Source: an uncultured Paracoccaceae bacterium
Lineage (GTDB): Bacteria > Pseudomonadota > Alphaproteobacteria > Rhodobacterales > Rhodobacteraceae
NCBI GenBank assembly: GCA_951812615.1
Contig: CATOSU010000007.1
Coordinates: 1-41,750 of the forward strand
DNA length: 41,750 nt
Direction of reading: 5' to 3'
In this document: positions 33,128-41,750 of the stretch, one piece after another
How the letters are laid out: each line of letters begins with the position of its first letter
Numbering within the stretch: position 1 is the stretch's first letter
Program-made: the position numbers and the translations under genes
The notes under the pieces: generated by a model
Database searches by the model: none
What the model was told of the DNA's origin: nothing
Seen by the model: only the letters and a program-made list of their open reading frames with translations

Positions 33128-34281
33128 CAGCTGTCCCACGCGACGGGCATCGCCGTCGGTCCGCGGAAGGCCCAGCCGGTGAAGGGCACCGGACCGGTCA
33201 GGCGCAGGTTTGGCAGCTGTTCAAAGGCCAGCGGCAGCGCCACCTCGGTGATCAGGCAGCGTGATGCCGCCGCCCCTGCGCAGAAATGCGGCCCGGCGCC
33301 GAAGGGAATGGCATGTTGGGTGTCGCGGGTGATGTCAAATTCCTCCGGACGATCAAAATAGGCCTCGTCCCGGCCGGCGGAGGAAAACATCAGGAAGGCC
33401 CGGTCCTCGGGATCCAGCGTGACGCCGTCAACCTCGTCGCGGCGGGCGATGCGGCGTGGTGACATGCCGATGGGGCTGATCCAGCGGACATATTCGGAAA
33501 ATGCATCGGTCCAGCCGTGGTCGCCGCGTTCGATCGCGGCGCGTTGATCGGGATGGGTCATCACGGCCCAGGCGGTGCCGCCAATGGCATCGCGCGGTTC
33601 GTTCTGGCCACCGGAAATGACCAGCTTGATATTGGCGCGGATGCTGTTCATCGGCAGACCGGCCTGCAATTGCACGTCCAGCGCCGAATGCGGCGGCGGC
33701 CGGTCCAGCATGCGGTCGATATGGGCATCGATCAGGGCGGTGGCCGCGTGGCAGCGGGCCTCGATCTCGGGCACACCGGCGTAATTGGCACAGCCGTCGA
33801 TCATGGCCTGGCTGGCCCCGTCCATTTCCGCCGGGGTCATTTCGGCCAGCCCGGTTATGGCAATCAGGGCGCGCGCGGAAACAGGCATGGCGTAATCGGT
33901 TACGAAATCGCAGGCTCCGCGCGGTCCGAGCCCGGCGAGGATCTCGCGCGCCGCGTCCTCGAACACCGGTTTCCAGTGCGCCTTCACCGTGCGCGGGCTG
34001 AGCGCCGGGAACAGCGCCTTGCGCTCGATCTGGTGCGGGGTGCCATCCTTGCGCATCATGTTTTCGTCCATCAGCATGGTCATCAGACCGCCGGGCTGAT
34101 GCGAGGAAAACACGTCGATGCGTTTTTCCTGTGCATGGATGGTGTCACGGCGGGTGAACAGCGTCGCGCCCAGCTGCGGGACATAGGCGATGGGGGCCTC
34201 GGCCCGCATCCGGGCCAGATCCGGGTAGGGGTCGGCGGCGAAGGCAGCCGGGTCGATGTTGTAGACAGGCGCGTTGGACAT
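33127..34281 (-). CDS. Cytochrome P450
   Basis: A 384-residue soluble bacterial P450. The haem-binding loop is FGAGPHFCAGAAASR with the axial Cys. The K-helix motif is EYVR (E-x-x-R) followed by WISPIGMSPRRIA. The I-helix reads LVISGGQNEPRDAIGG, where most P450s have AGxDT, so the usual Asp/Thr pair for dioxygen activation is missing. The start at 34281 (MSNAPVYNIDPAAFAAD) is preferred over the ATG at 34308. No ferredoxin or reductase gene is nearby. It is upstream of the M24-fold gene in one transcript and divergent from a MarR regulator; substrate unknown. Confidence 0.92.
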   Translation of the reverse strand: MSNAPVYNIDPAAFAADPYPDLARMRAEAPIAYVPQLGATLFTRRDTIHAQEKRIDVFSSHQPGGLMTMLMDENMMRKDGTPHQIERKALFPALSPRTVKAHWKPVFEDAAREILAGLGPRGACDFVTDYAMPVSARALIAITGLAEMTPAEMDGASQAMIDGCANYAGVPEIEARCHAATALIDAHIDRMLDRPPPHSALDVQLQAGLPMNSIRANIKLVISGGQNEPRDAIGGTAWAVMTHPDQRAAIERGDHGWTDAFSEYVRWISPIGMSPRRIARRDEVDGVTLDPEDRAFLMFSSAGRDEAYFDRPEEFDITRDTQHAIPFGAGPHFCAGAAASRCLITEVALPLAFEQLPNLRLTGPVPFTGWAFRGPTAMPVAWDS

Positions 34282-34298
34282 GGCGAATCCTTTCGGTA

Positions 34299-34339
34299 GC
34301 GTTGTCATGTCAACAATTTGGGCGTTGTCATGTCAACAA
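34299..34339. promoter_or_regulatory. Direct-repeat operator between P450 and marR genes
   Basis: An 18-bp sequence (GCGTTGTCATGTCAACAA) occurs twice without a mismatch, at 34299-34316 and 34322-34339, 23 bases apart, in the 98-bp divergent region. Each unit is near-palindromic (TTG-x-CATG-x-CAA). On the minus strand each contains a consensus -35 hexamer TTGACA. Occupancy would block P450 transcription. Confidence 0.7.
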
Positions 34340-34379
34340 AAACCATGTTCTACTTGTTGCACCCTGACCGGAGTGCGCA

Positions 34380-34889
34380 ATGGACCTGAAACCCGACCCG
34401 GCCCTGCCAGATGACTTGTTCCTGACGGACGAGGCCGAAACCGGGGCCCGAACGCTGAGCTTTCGCCGGTCGCCTACGGTGTTACTGACCTTCGCGGCGA
34501 ACCGGTTCACCCGGGCAGCGTCGCGCGAATATCAGGACCGGTTCGGCATCGGTGCGATGGACTGGCGCATGCTTGTGATGCTGACCCGTGAACCGGGCAG
34601 CACGGTCAGCCACTCGGGCCGGACCATCGGCATCGACAAGGCGGCCGTCAGCCGGTCCCTGCGGCGGTTGCAGGGGCAGGATCTGGCCGTGCCGGACCCG
34701 GACCGTCCAACGGAATGGCACCTGACGCCGAAGGGCCGGGCCTTGCATACCGAGATGCTGGAGCTGGCGCTGTCACGGCAACAGCACCTCCTGCAGGGCA
34801 TGACGGCGGACGAGGTTCAGACCTTCACCTGCTGCCTGCGGCTGTTTCTGGAAAATCTCGATACCCTCCAGCATCCGCCGGAGGGCTGA
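34380..34889 (+). CDS. MarR-family transcriptional regulator
   Basis: A 169-residue winged-helix regulator. The core covers PTVLLTFAANRFTRAASREY, GAMDWRMLVMLTREPGSTVS, the recognition helix IDKAAVSRSLRRLQGQDLAV and the wing DPDRPTEWHLTPKGRAL. It is divergent from the P450-M24 operon with two identical operator-like repeats between them, so local control of that operon and itself is the natural inference. A cysteine pair (FTCCLRLF) near the C-terminus might sense oxidation. It converges on the DUF3604 gene with 8 bases between the stops. Confidence 0.9.
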   Translation: MDLKPDPALPDDLFLTDEAETGARTLSFRRSPTVLLTFAANRFTRAASREYQDRFGIGAMDWRMLVMLTREPGSTVSHSGRTIGIDKAAVSRSLRRLQGQDLAVPDPDRPTEWHLTPKGRALHTEMLELALSRQQHLLQGMTADEVQTFTCCLRLFLENLDTLQHPPEG

Positions 34890-34897
34890 GCCGGGCG

Positions 34898-36817
34898 TCA
34901 TCCCTGCGGCGCGTACCAGATCGGCGACGTGTAGGCGCGTTCCTGACCGGTCTGTATCGCGTCCTTGGGCAACTCGGCGCCAAGCCGGATCTTGTCATAG
35001 AGAACCCAGCGCGGGGTCGGAATTTCCAGCACGCGCGTGTAGTAGAACGCCTGTTCGCCCGCGTCGAAATCGGGATCTGTCCAAACCGCTGCCAGTTCCG
35101 ACGCGCCGATGGTGTTGGTCCAGTTGGCGGCCTCGATATCGACGGTGTTGCCGACCGGGGGCAGGGTGCCTTCGGCGTCCGGCTCGCGTCCCGGTGACCA
35201 GGCGACGTCATAGACCTTTTCGTGCAGGTTGCCATCGGCATCCATCCACCCTTTGACGATCTGGATCCGGTCCAGATTGGCCCCGATCGGGTCACGCAGG
35301 GCATAGACCATGAATGTGGGCGCGTCCGAGGTTGCCGGGCGCAGATCGCTCCCCATGGGCACGCCCTTTTCGTAACCGGCAAAGGCCGGCTGACGCGAGC
35401 GCAGGTCGTGTTCGGTGAAGTCCCAGCCACCGAAGAACCGCACTGTCATGCGCGGGCCCGTGGTGGCGTAGACTTCGCGACGGACCATCGCATCCCACAG
35501 CGATTTGCGGGTGTTTTCCTCGGCCCAGATGCCGGTGTAGCCGGACGCGACCAGTGCCCAGCCCGGAAACTCGCCATTTTCGGTTTTCGTGAATGGATGC
35601 TGCGCGCGTGTCGGTGAAGGTTCGGCGTTGGTGGCTTTGCCGAAATAGTTGTCGCTGTCCGCCGTGGCCAGGGACGTATGGCTGTCGGTCGCACCGCTGA
35701 AGCCGAAGCGATAGGGATTGATGCCCAGCTTCTGTTCCAGCAGAAACCCCTGTTTCAGCGCTTCTCGGGCATACTCGCCCTTCAGCATCTCGGTGGTCTT
35801 GGCGGCGGACAGGTCAAGGTTGCCGGCATCCCAGGTTTCATAATCCGCAAAGGCGTCACCGGGGCTCAGCGTCGGATGGGTCTCGCCATCGCCCTTGATC
35901 TGGGTGATTTCATAAAGCGGCTCCCATCGGGCGCGGGCCCTGACATAGGCTTCGTCGACCGGGTCCCCGGTGAACCGGGTGTGGGTGGGGAACATGATCC
36001 CGTTTGACAGGTTGCCGTTATGCGCCAGCGCAAAGGCCCGGCCGCCGGTATCAGCCTCGTAATCTTCCAGCCAGGCATAGAGGTCCATCGGATCGGGAGA
36101 ACCGATCGGCGGCTGGGTGATCATCGGCACGACTTCCAGCGCGCGGTCCGCGCCGTCGCGCAAAATGACATTGCGGTGCAGGTTGTTGCCGTTGACGAGT
36201 GAGGTCCATTCAAATCCAATGAAGGCCGTGAACTGACCCGGGTCGTTGAATGTCTCGGCTGTTTTGACAATGTTTTCCCAAACGGATTCGTAGATCGCGG
36301 AGCCGGGCGAGTAATTGGCGATCAGCTCGGGGTCAATCTGACCCTGCGAAAAGGTCGTGATCAGGTCCAGCGCCGCCGCTGCAGAGGCATCGCCGCCCGC
36401 GGTCAGCCCGTCATGCCAGCGTCGGCCCTGTTCCGACTTCATGACCTCCGGCGTGCCCTCCGCCAGATCGGTTATCATGCCCATGCCGTCGGAATGCTCG
36501 GTCGTGACCAGCCAATCCAGTGGCCGGGACAGTTTGACCGGCTGTCCGGAGGACGCCATGACTTCTTCGCCGCGGGCAAAGCGAAACGCGGTTTCGGTGC
36601 CGGTGGTATTGCCGAACAGGCCGGCATCTATCGACAGGCCGGTATGCAGATGGGTGTCGCCCCAGAAGACCTGGCTGGGAAAGCCACGCTGCGCGTAGGG
36701 TGAATAGGCCTTGCCGGGATAAAGCCCCTGCAGCGTCTGGGATGACGGTTTGAACTGGGCATGGACGGGCAGGGCAAAAAGCGCCGCGACGGCCGATGTG
36801 AGCAATAATTTGTGCAT
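34898..36817 (-). CDS. Exported DUF3604 protein, copy 1
   Basis: A 639-residue secreted protein with a Sec signal ([20 protein letters not shown], cleavage near A20/Q21). DUF3604 proteins carry a PHP-like metal motif: [15 protein letters not shown] (His56, His58), then [27 protein letters not shown] and [20 protein letters not shown]. These ligands would bind two or three metals, suggesting a periplasmic phosphoesterase or hydrolase, but the family is uncharacterised to my knowledge. The C-terminus ends [14 protein letters not shown], as does its paralogue at 36900. The start at 36817 is preferred over 36832 because the signal peptide then begins properly. The two genes are 82 bases apart and likely co-transcribed. 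Confidence 0.85.
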   Translation of the reverse strand: MHKLLLTSAVAALFALPVHAQFKPSSQTLQGLYPGKAYSPYAQRGFPSQVFWGDTHLHTGLSIDAGLFGNTTGTETAFRFARGEEVMASSGQPVKLSRPLDWLVTTEHSDGMGMITDLAEGTPEVMKSEQGRRWHDGLTAGGDASAAAALDLITTFSQGQIDPELIANYSPGSAIYESVWENIVKTAETFNDPGQFTAFIGFEWTSLVNGNNLHRNVILRDGADRALEVVPMITQPPIGSPDPMDLYAWLEDYEADTGGRAFALAHNGNLSNGIMFPTHTRFTGDPVDEAYVRARARWEPLYEITQIKGDGETHPTLSPGDAFADYETWDAGNLDLSAAKTTEMLKGEYAREALKQGFLLEQKLGINPYRFGFSGATDSHTSLATADSDNYFGKATNAEPSPTRAQHPFTKTENGEFPGWALVASGYTGIWAEENTRKSLWDAMVRREVYATTGPRMTVRFFGGWDFTEHDLRSRQPAFAGYEKGVPMGSDLRPATSDAPTFMVYALRDPIGANLDRIQIVKGWMDADGNLHEKVYDVAWSPGREPDAEGTLPPVGNTVDIEAANWTNTIGASELAAVWTDPDFDAGEQAFYYTRVLEIPTPRWVLYDKIRLGAELPKDAIQTGQERAYTSPIWYAPQG

Positions 36818-36899
36818 GGTCAAATCTCGCATTGGTATCTTGTGGCGACGCAGTTTGCGAACTGCGCCGCCTGATGAACTAGGGCGAAGGCCCCGCTTG

Positions 36900-38792
36900 T
36901 CACCCCTGCGGCGTGTACCAGATCGGCGAGGTATAGGCGCGCTCGGTGGTGATCATCGGCACATCGGCGTCCATCTCGACATTGAAGCGTTTGGCCTCGT
37001 ATGCGGTCCAGCGCGGGGTCGGGATCTCGATCACGCGGACGTAGTAAAAGGCGCGCAGGGCCGGGTCGAAATCCGGGTCCTGCCAGAAGCCCAGAAGCTC
37101 CGGCGCACCGATCGTGTTGGTCCAGGTCGCATTCGCCACGTCCACGGTGTTGCCTACCGGGGGCAGCTTGCCATCGGTACCCGGCACCCGGTCATCTGAC
37201 CAGGCGACGTCGTACACTTTTTCACCACGGCTGCCGTCCGCGTTTATCCAGCCCTTGACGATCTGAATACGGTCGAGATTGCCCGAATATGGATCCTTCA
37301 GCGCAGCCACGAGGAAGTTCGGCACCCCGTCGCCTTCAGGCAGATCGCCGCCCATCGGCACGCCCCTTGCGTATCCGATATCGGCAGGCAGCCGGGACAG
37401 GGTGTCCGCCTCGGCAAAGTCCCAACCGCCAAAGAAACGGACCATCATCCGCGACCCGGTGGTGGCAAAAACCTCGCGCCGCTGCAGCGCGTCAAAGATC
37501 GCCTCGCGGGTATTCTCGGTGGCCCAGACCCCGGCATAGCCGCCGGCGGCCTGTTTCCAGCCATAGATCGACAGGTCGGGATCGGGGGCCTCGATCACGA
37601 TGTGTTCCCAGCGGTGCGGTTCGGGTTCCACCCCGGAATGTTTGCCAAAGAAGTTTTCTTCCTCGACCGCGGTCATACCGGTATGTGCATCCGTCGATCC
37701 GATCATGCCGAACTTGAACGGGTTGATGCCCATCCCGGCCTCGATCTCCATACCGATCTTGAGCGCCTCGCGGGCATATTCATGCGGCAGCATCTCCGGC
37801 GTCTTGAGCTCGGTCCCGTTCAGGTTGGCCGCATCCCACGTATCGAAATCGGCAAATTCATCATCCGGCGACAACATCGGGTGCGCCTCGCCGTCGCCCT
37901 TGATCTGGGTCGCTTCGTAGACCTTTTCAAACCGGGCGCGCAGCGCTGCCAGTTCCGGGTCCAGTGGTGTGCCGTCGAAATTGGTGGTCGCGAACATACG
38001 CCCGTTCGACAGGTTGCCGTTATGCGGGATCGCCATCACATCGCCGCCGGTGCGGTCTTCGTAATCGGCCAGATAAGCCCACAGGTCCTCGGGGTTCTTG
38101 CTGTCGAACTGCGAGAACGGGACGACGACATTGGTCAGGTCGGCATCATCGCGGAACAGCACGTTGCGGTGGATGTTATCGGCGCCGATCGAGGTCCATT
38201 CGAACCCGATGATCGTGCTGAACCGGCCCGGCTCGTTGAACCGGTCCGCCATCGCGGTATAGGCCTTCCACGCACTCTTGGTTGCCTTGGGGCTGTCGAT
38301 GGGCGGCACGTCGCCCGACAGGGACATGACGATTTCCATCGCTGTGTCAAAGGCAAGCTTCGGATCGCCCGCGGTCAGCTTGTCATGCCATTCCCTGCCA
38401 ATCGGAATCGCCATGATGTCGGGGTCGCCGTCCAGAAGCTGCGGCATCAGCCCGTACATCTCGGCATGGTCCGATACCACGATCCAGTCCAGCGGACGCC
38501 CCAGCTTGGCCTGCAGGCCGTGGGTGGTGGTTACCTCCTCGCCACGGGCAAAGCGGAAGGCTTCCTCCTGACCCAGACGGGTCATTGTGCCGGCATCGAC
38601 CGAAACTGCCGTGTGCAGATGCGTGTCGCCCCAGAACACCTGGGTCGGGAAATTCCGGCCGGCATAGGGGGAAAAGTGATCGCTCTGGAACCGCGTTCCG
38701 ACATCAGCCTGATTGGGCAGCATGTCTTGCGCGGCAGCGGGCAAGGCAGCCAGCCCCGCCAGCAATGCAAGAGTGGATGTCAGATGTCTCAT
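36900..38792 (-). CDS. Exported DUF3604 protein, copy 2
   Basis: A 630-residue paralogue of the preceding protein with its own signal peptide (ending LAALPAAA, cleavage near A21/Q22). It carries the same PHP-like blocks: [15 protein letters not shown] (His58, His60), [26 protein letters not shown] and [20 protein letters not shown]. The alternative open frame continues far upstream but is unlike the family. ATG 38792 has AGGAG 8 bases before it. Both copies keep the metal residues, so both may be active on related substrates. It is the first gene of the pair and is divergent from a membrane nucleotide cyclase. Confidence 0.88.
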   Translation of the reverse strand: MRHLTSTLALLAGLAALPAAAQDMLPNQADVGTRFQSDHFSPYAGRNFPTQVFWGDTHLHTAVSVDAGTMTRLGQEEAFRFARGEEVTTTHGLQAKLGRPLDWIVVSDHAEMYGLMPQLLDGDPDIMAIPIGREWHDKLTAGDPKLAFDTAMEIVMSLSGDVPPIDSPKATKSAWKAYTAMADRFNEPGRFSTIIGFEWTSIGADNIHRNVLFRDDADLTNVVVPFSQFDSKNPEDLWAYLADYEDRTGGDVMAIPHNGNLSNGRMFATTNFDGTPLDPELAALRARFEKVYEATQIKGDGEAHPMLSPDDEFADFDTWDAANLNGTELKTPEMLPHEYAREALKIGMEIEAGMGINPFKFGMIGSTDAHTGMTAVEEENFFGKHSGVEPEPHRWEHIVIEAPDPDLSIYGWKQAAGGYAGVWATENTREAIFDALQRREVFATTGSRMMVRFFGGWDFAEADTLSRLPADIGYARGVPMGGDLPEGDGVPNFLVAALKDPYSGNLDRIQIVKGWINADGSRGEKVYDVAWSDDRVPGTDGKLPPVGNTVDVANATWTNTIGAPELLGFWQDPDFDPALRAFYYVRVIEIPTPRWTAYEAKRFNVEMDADVPMITTERAYTSPIWYTPQG

Positions 38793-39147
38793 GGCAATTC
38801 TCCTGTCAATTAAGGCGTGGAAGCCTTTGGAAATAAATAATAACTCCTGCATCGTCCCGGATTTTCTCCGGTGCGCCGGACCTGTGGTGCGGGTGCTGTG
38901 GCCGGGCTTGGATCCGGGAAACCCGGCCTCTGACCTGAATCTTAGCACGGGATTTTTCGCAAAGCCAAACCAAGTTGTGCCAAGCCAACAATGATCGCGT
39001 TGCAGCCCGGTTTGCATCCGACATCTTTACCCGGTTCCGGCCCCTGAACGAGGTCCGGCGCTGCAGGTTTCCCCGATATTCACCGATCAACTGGATGGAG
39101 CCCGGTCCCTGCGCTACTGTCGGTATTACGAAAGACGGAGCGCGTTC
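38793..39147. other. Non-coding divergent region between DUF3604 and cyclase genes
   Basis: This 355-bp gap has no credible gene. It holds a GGCCGGG/CCCGGCC inverted repeat at about 38900-38930 enclosing a smaller CCGGG-AAA-CCCGG hairpin. A possible minus-strand promoter (TTGGCT, 18 bases, TAAGAT) lies near 38940-38970. Short TTGGC repeats are seen around 38960-38990. The cyclase side has GGAG before the GTG start. I see no strong operator. Confidence 0.35.
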
Positions 39148-40758
39148 GTGAAAGCCGGGGACAGCAGATTGACAGAAGGTGCTGTCGCCGCGGCGAACAG
39201 TTCCCCAAGGCGACCGATCTGGGTCAAGCTCCTGCTGGCGTTTCTGGCCGTGGCCGGGCTGATGGTTGCCTTCGCCTTTGCCGCCATTTCCGAATTGCGA
39301 ACGGCCAACGACCGCGCCAAGGAGCTGGTGCAGGATCAGCGGATCATCGAACATATTCACGACCTGCAGCTGAACCTGCAACGGGGGATGCTGAGGGGGC
39401 GGGTATACCTGTACAGTTCGGAACCCGCTGCCGCGCTGCGCGTGGCACTGGATGACTACCGCAACTGGATCCGGCGCACGCAATACGTGGCAGCGGACGC
39501 CATCCGGGAAATGCCGAGGGCCGCCGATGCCGACGGGCTGGGTCCTGAACTGGCCTCGGAAATCCGGACGGAGGTTTCGGAGATCAAGGATCTGGGGCTG
39601 AGCATCGCTGCCCGGTTCGAAGACGGTGACATCGCGGGCGCGCGCGAAACGTTCGAAACCCGGCTGGTGGAACAAGTCGAAACGCTGGACCGTCTGTTGC
39701 AGACCAAGTCTTTCCGGGTCCGGGACCGGATGAACCTCAGATCGCGGACCAATGACGCCGCCTATCGAAGCGCCAGAAACCTGGTGATGTCGGCCTCGGG
39801 TTTCGCGGTGTTTCTGGCGCTGTCGCTCGGATTGCTGATCAGCGCGTCGATCATCCGGCCGCTGAACCGCGTGCGGGCGGCGCTGCGCGAAGTGGCCGGC
39901 GGGAACTTTGCCGCCCGCGCCGACATTGTGACCCGCGACGAACTGGGCGAACTTGCACGCAGCGCCAACAGGATGACCGAGCAACTGGGCACGCTCTATG
40001 AAGAAGTGGAAACGCAGCGGTCCGAGCTGGAAAAATGGAACCTGACGCTGGAAGGTCAGGTCAGGGCGCAGGTCGAAGAGATCGGACGCACGAACCGGCT
40101 GCGGCGGTTTCTGCCCGCGCAGGTGGCGGACATGATCGTGGACGCGCCCGATGAGGACGATGTCCTGCGCACGCGGCGCGCGGAAATCACCGTGCTCTTT
40201 GCCGATCTGCGGGGGTTTACCGCCTTCGCGGCCTCGGCAACGCCGGATCAGGTTGTTGCGGCGCTGAATACGTTTCACGGAACCTGCGGCCCGCTGGTCG
40301 AGGCCAGCGGCGGAACGCTGGAGCGGTTCCTCGGCGACGGGCTGATGGTGCTGTTCGGCGCCCCGGTCGCGATGGAGGATGCCGCCCAGCGGGCTGTCGA
40401 GCTGGCCGCAGAGATCCGGTCGGCCGTCGGCCGGGCCATGCTGCCTTTCAGCGCCGGCGCTGAGGCGCATGGTCTCGGGGTTGGCATCGGCATCGGTACG
40501 GGTGCGGCAACGCTGGGCCGGATCGGGTTTGAAGGCCGGCTCGATTATTCGGCCATCGGGCCGGCGCCGAACCTTGCCGCGCGCCTGTGCGACATGGCCG
40601 AAGCCGGTCAGGTGCTGATTTCCCATGCCACCGCGTGGCAGGTGGAATGCGACCTGAAACCGGCCGGTCCGTTCAATCTCAAAGGCATCGGCCACTCCGT
40701 CCCGGCCTTCGAACTGGCCGATCCCACTGTGCCGGGTTCCGCTGCCCCGTCCGGCTAG
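39148..40758 (+). CDS. Membrane class III adenylate/guanylate cyclase with HAMP domain
   Basis: A 536-residue cyclase with GTG start (MKAGDSRLTEG). Two membrane segments (about residues 25-47 and 211-236) enclose a periplasmic sensor of about 160 residues. A HAMP domain (SIIRPLNRVRAALREVAG, FAARADIVTRDELGELARSA) and a coiled coil follow. The catalytic domain at about 345-530 has the metal Asp residues in LFADLRGFTAF and FLGDGLMVLFG, and the substrate region LDYSAIGPAPNLAARL. The usual substrate-determining Lys (K-F/I-x-GDG) is Arg here (LERFLGDG), while the Asp in LDYSAIG favours ATP. It presumably turns an external signal into cAMP. The TAG stop shares CTAG with the convergent enolase-superfamily gene. 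Confidence 0.9.
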   Translation: MKAGDSRLTEGAVAAANSSPRRPIWVKLLLAFLAVAGLMVAFAFAAISELRTANDRAKELVQDQRIIEHIHDLQLNLQRGMLRGRVYLYSSEPAAALRVALDDYRNWIRRTQYVAADAIREMPRAADADGLGPELASEIRTEVSEIKDLGLSIAARFEDGDIAGARETFETRLVEQVETLDRLLQTKSFRVRDRMNLRSRTNDAAYRSARNLVMSASGFAVFLALSLGLLISASIIRPLNRVRAALREVAGGNFAARADIVTRDELGELARSANRMTEQLGTLYEEVETQRSELEKWNLTLEGQVRAQVEEIGRTNRLRRFLPAQVADMIVDAPDEDDVLRTRRAEITVLFADLRGFTAFAASATPDQVVAALNTFHGTCGPLVEASGGTLERFLGDGLMVLFGAPVAMEDAAQRAVELAAEIRSAVGRAMLPFSAGAEAHGLGVGIGIGTGAATLGRIGFEGRLDYSAIGPAPNLAARLCDMAEAGQVLISHATAWQVECDLKPAGPFNLKGIGHSVPAFELADPTVPGSAAPSG

Positions 40759-41750
40759 CGCGACACGCGATGGATCGCGTCTGCGCGGCCGGTCAGACCG
40801 GGGTGCAGATCCAGACCCAGCCCGGGACCGTCGGGCACGGTGATCATCCCGTCCTTCAGCGGCGGCATCCGATCGACAAGGTTCTGGTACCACGCGAAAT
40901 AGAACCCGCGCGCGATCTCCTGTTCGCGCACGTTGGGCAGGGCCAGCGCGAGATGCGTTGAAACCGCCAGCGTGACCGGCCCCGAACAGTCATGAAACGC
41001 GATCGGCCGGGATCTGGCCTCGGCCAGTGCTGCCACCTTGCGGGCGGCGGTCACCCCCCCGGCCCAGACCACGTCGATGATCGGCGTGCCGATATTGCCG
41101 GTGTTTATGAGCGCGTCGAACTGGCCAAGGCTGGCCAGCGTCTCTCCGCCGGCCAGCGGCGCGCGGGTGAACGCCGCCAGTTCGGCAATATCGGCCGTCC
41201 GGTCCATCCAGACCGGATCCTCGATCCAGTCGATGTCCAGCGGTTCCAGCGCGGCGGCAATCTTCTTCGCGGCGTTCAGGCTCCAGAGCCCGTGCAGCTC
41301 GGCCTTGAGGCGGATGTTGTCGCCATGGGCGGCCCGGATCCGCTCGAAGGGCTGGATCGCCTGCTTCAGGTCGGCGGGCGAGATATCGACGCCGTCCAGC
41401 GCCCCTGCCGCCAGATCAAAGGGCCAGATCTTCATCGATGAAATGCCCATGTCCAACAGCGATGCGGCAAGCTCCTCGGGGCGGTTCAGAAAGGCGTCGA
41501 GGTCCTCGTAGACCGTGCCGGTTTTCGCGTCCGAGGCGTCGCCGAAATTGTCGGGCCGGACCTCGGACGTCTTGGACACGTAGTTGGGGCCGGCACAGGT
41601 GTTGTAAACCTGAATGCTGTCCCTTGTCCGGCCACCGAGCAGATCGCAGAGCGGCAGACCGGCGGCCTTGCCGGCGAGATCCCACAACGCGACGTCCACC
41701 GCAGACAGGGCGCGCAGCTCTGCGCCGCTGCCGGTGAAACCGGTATAGGG
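40755..41750 (-). CDS. Mandelate racemase/muconate lactonizing enzyme family protein, N-terminus outside window
   Basis: The C-terminal 331 residues of an enolase-superfamily enzyme. The frame is open to the window edge (PYTGFTGSGAELRALSAVDV). The barrel shows a Lys in SSMKIWPFD, then metal-type acids in LKAELHGLW, WIEDPVWMD and LAGGETLASL, and an end-of-barrel His-Asp in AFHDCSGPVTLAVS. The first metal position is Glu rather than the usual Asp-x-Asn, so this is not a standard muconate cycloisomerase. A sugar-acid dehydratase or a racemase is possible. Without the N-terminal capping domain, which sets specificity, no substrate can be named. It converges with the cyclase gene over CTAG. Confidence 0.82.
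   Translation of the reverse strand, partial: PYTGFTGSGAELRALSAVDVALWDLAGKAAGLPLCDLLGGRTRDSIQVYNTCAGPNYVSKTSEVRPDNFGDASDAKTGTVYEDLDAFLNRPEELAASLLDMGISSMKIWPFDLAAGALDGVDISPADLKQAIQPFERIRAAHGDNIRLKAELHGLWSLNAAKKIAAALEPLDIDWIEDPVWMDRTADIAELAAFTRAPLAGGETLASLGQFDALINTGNIGTPIIDVVWAGGVTAARKVAALAEARSRPIAFHDCSGPVTLAVSTHLALALPNVREQEIARGFYFAWYQNLVDRMPPLKDGMITVPDGPGLGLDLHPGLTGRADAIHRVSR

Noticed and set aside
38806-40893. 695-codon minus-strand frame opposite the cyclase
   Set aside because: Antisense shadow of a strong cyclase gene; composition is Arg/Pro/Gln-rich with no motif.
1-41750. CRISPR arrays, tRNA or rRNA genes, insertion sequences, prophage genes, defence islands
   Set aside because: No spaced direct-repeat arrays, no cloverleaf-like intergenic sequence, no transposase, integrase, capsid or restriction gene was seen; gaps between genes are mostly under 250 bases.

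Overview
The window looks like chromosomal DNA of a GC-rich alphaproteobacterium, most likely a Rhodobacterales (Roseobacter-group) species. The evidence is indirect: high GC, very compact packing with ATGA and shared-stop overlaps, families largely restricted to that order (DUF6477, DUF6456, DUF2852, DUF6778-like lipoprotein), a TakP-type TRAP transporter, a trimethylamine-methyltransferase-family protein and a Rieske oxygenase. I see no phage, insertion sequence, CRISPR array, rRNA or tRNA.

Layout. 1-2 kb: the 3'-truncated end of guaA and a membrane protein gene, both broken by single-base homopolymer indels. 2-6 kb: an MttB-superfamily methyltransferase, the DUF6477/DUF6456 pair and a lysine-rich coiled-coil protein. 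6-10 kb: lipA, a small proline-rich frame, an amidase and a DUF2189 membrane protein. 10-12.7 kb: a Rieske oxygenase with a 71-residue partner, a frameshifted XRE regulator and a frameshifted 115-residue protein. 12.7-15.3 kb: ilvB-ilvN behind a classical attenuator whose leader peptide is rich in Leu/Val/Ile codons. 15.5-17.3 kb: a 2OG-Fe(II) oxygenase and a YafY/WYL regulator with repeated operator half-sites. 17.3-22.3 kb: a TRAP operon (Tat-exported binding protein, oversized small permease, large permease with a ~320-residue cytoplasmic coiled-coil tail), with a terminator after the binding-protein gene and a 39-bp palindrome upstream. 22.5-25 kb: a minus-strand operon of two DUF2852 paralogues, an RDD protein and the N-degron leucyltransferase Bpt, preceded by two copies of a 21-bp palindrome. 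25-31.3 kb: ybaK, glnE, a small conserved protein, a lipoprotein, rlmI and an orphan PIN protein. 31.3-35 kb: M48 protease, an M24-fold hydrolase lacking metal ligands, P450, and a divergent MarR regulator with an 18-bp direct-repeat operator. 35-41.75 kb: two tandem exported DUF3604 proteins, a membrane class III nucleotide cyclase and an enolase-superfamily enzyme cut by the window edge.

Functionally this is a mix of core genes (guaA, lipA, ilvBN, glnE, rlmI, bpt) and catabolic or uptake modules. The best regulatory observations are the ilv attenuator, the DUF2852 palindromes, the MarR-P450 repeat operator, the TRAP palindrome and a hairpin that carries the stop codons of two convergent genes. 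At least six single-base homopolymer indels fall in the first 12.7 kb and none was noticed after that, which points to local sequence error rather than gene decay.
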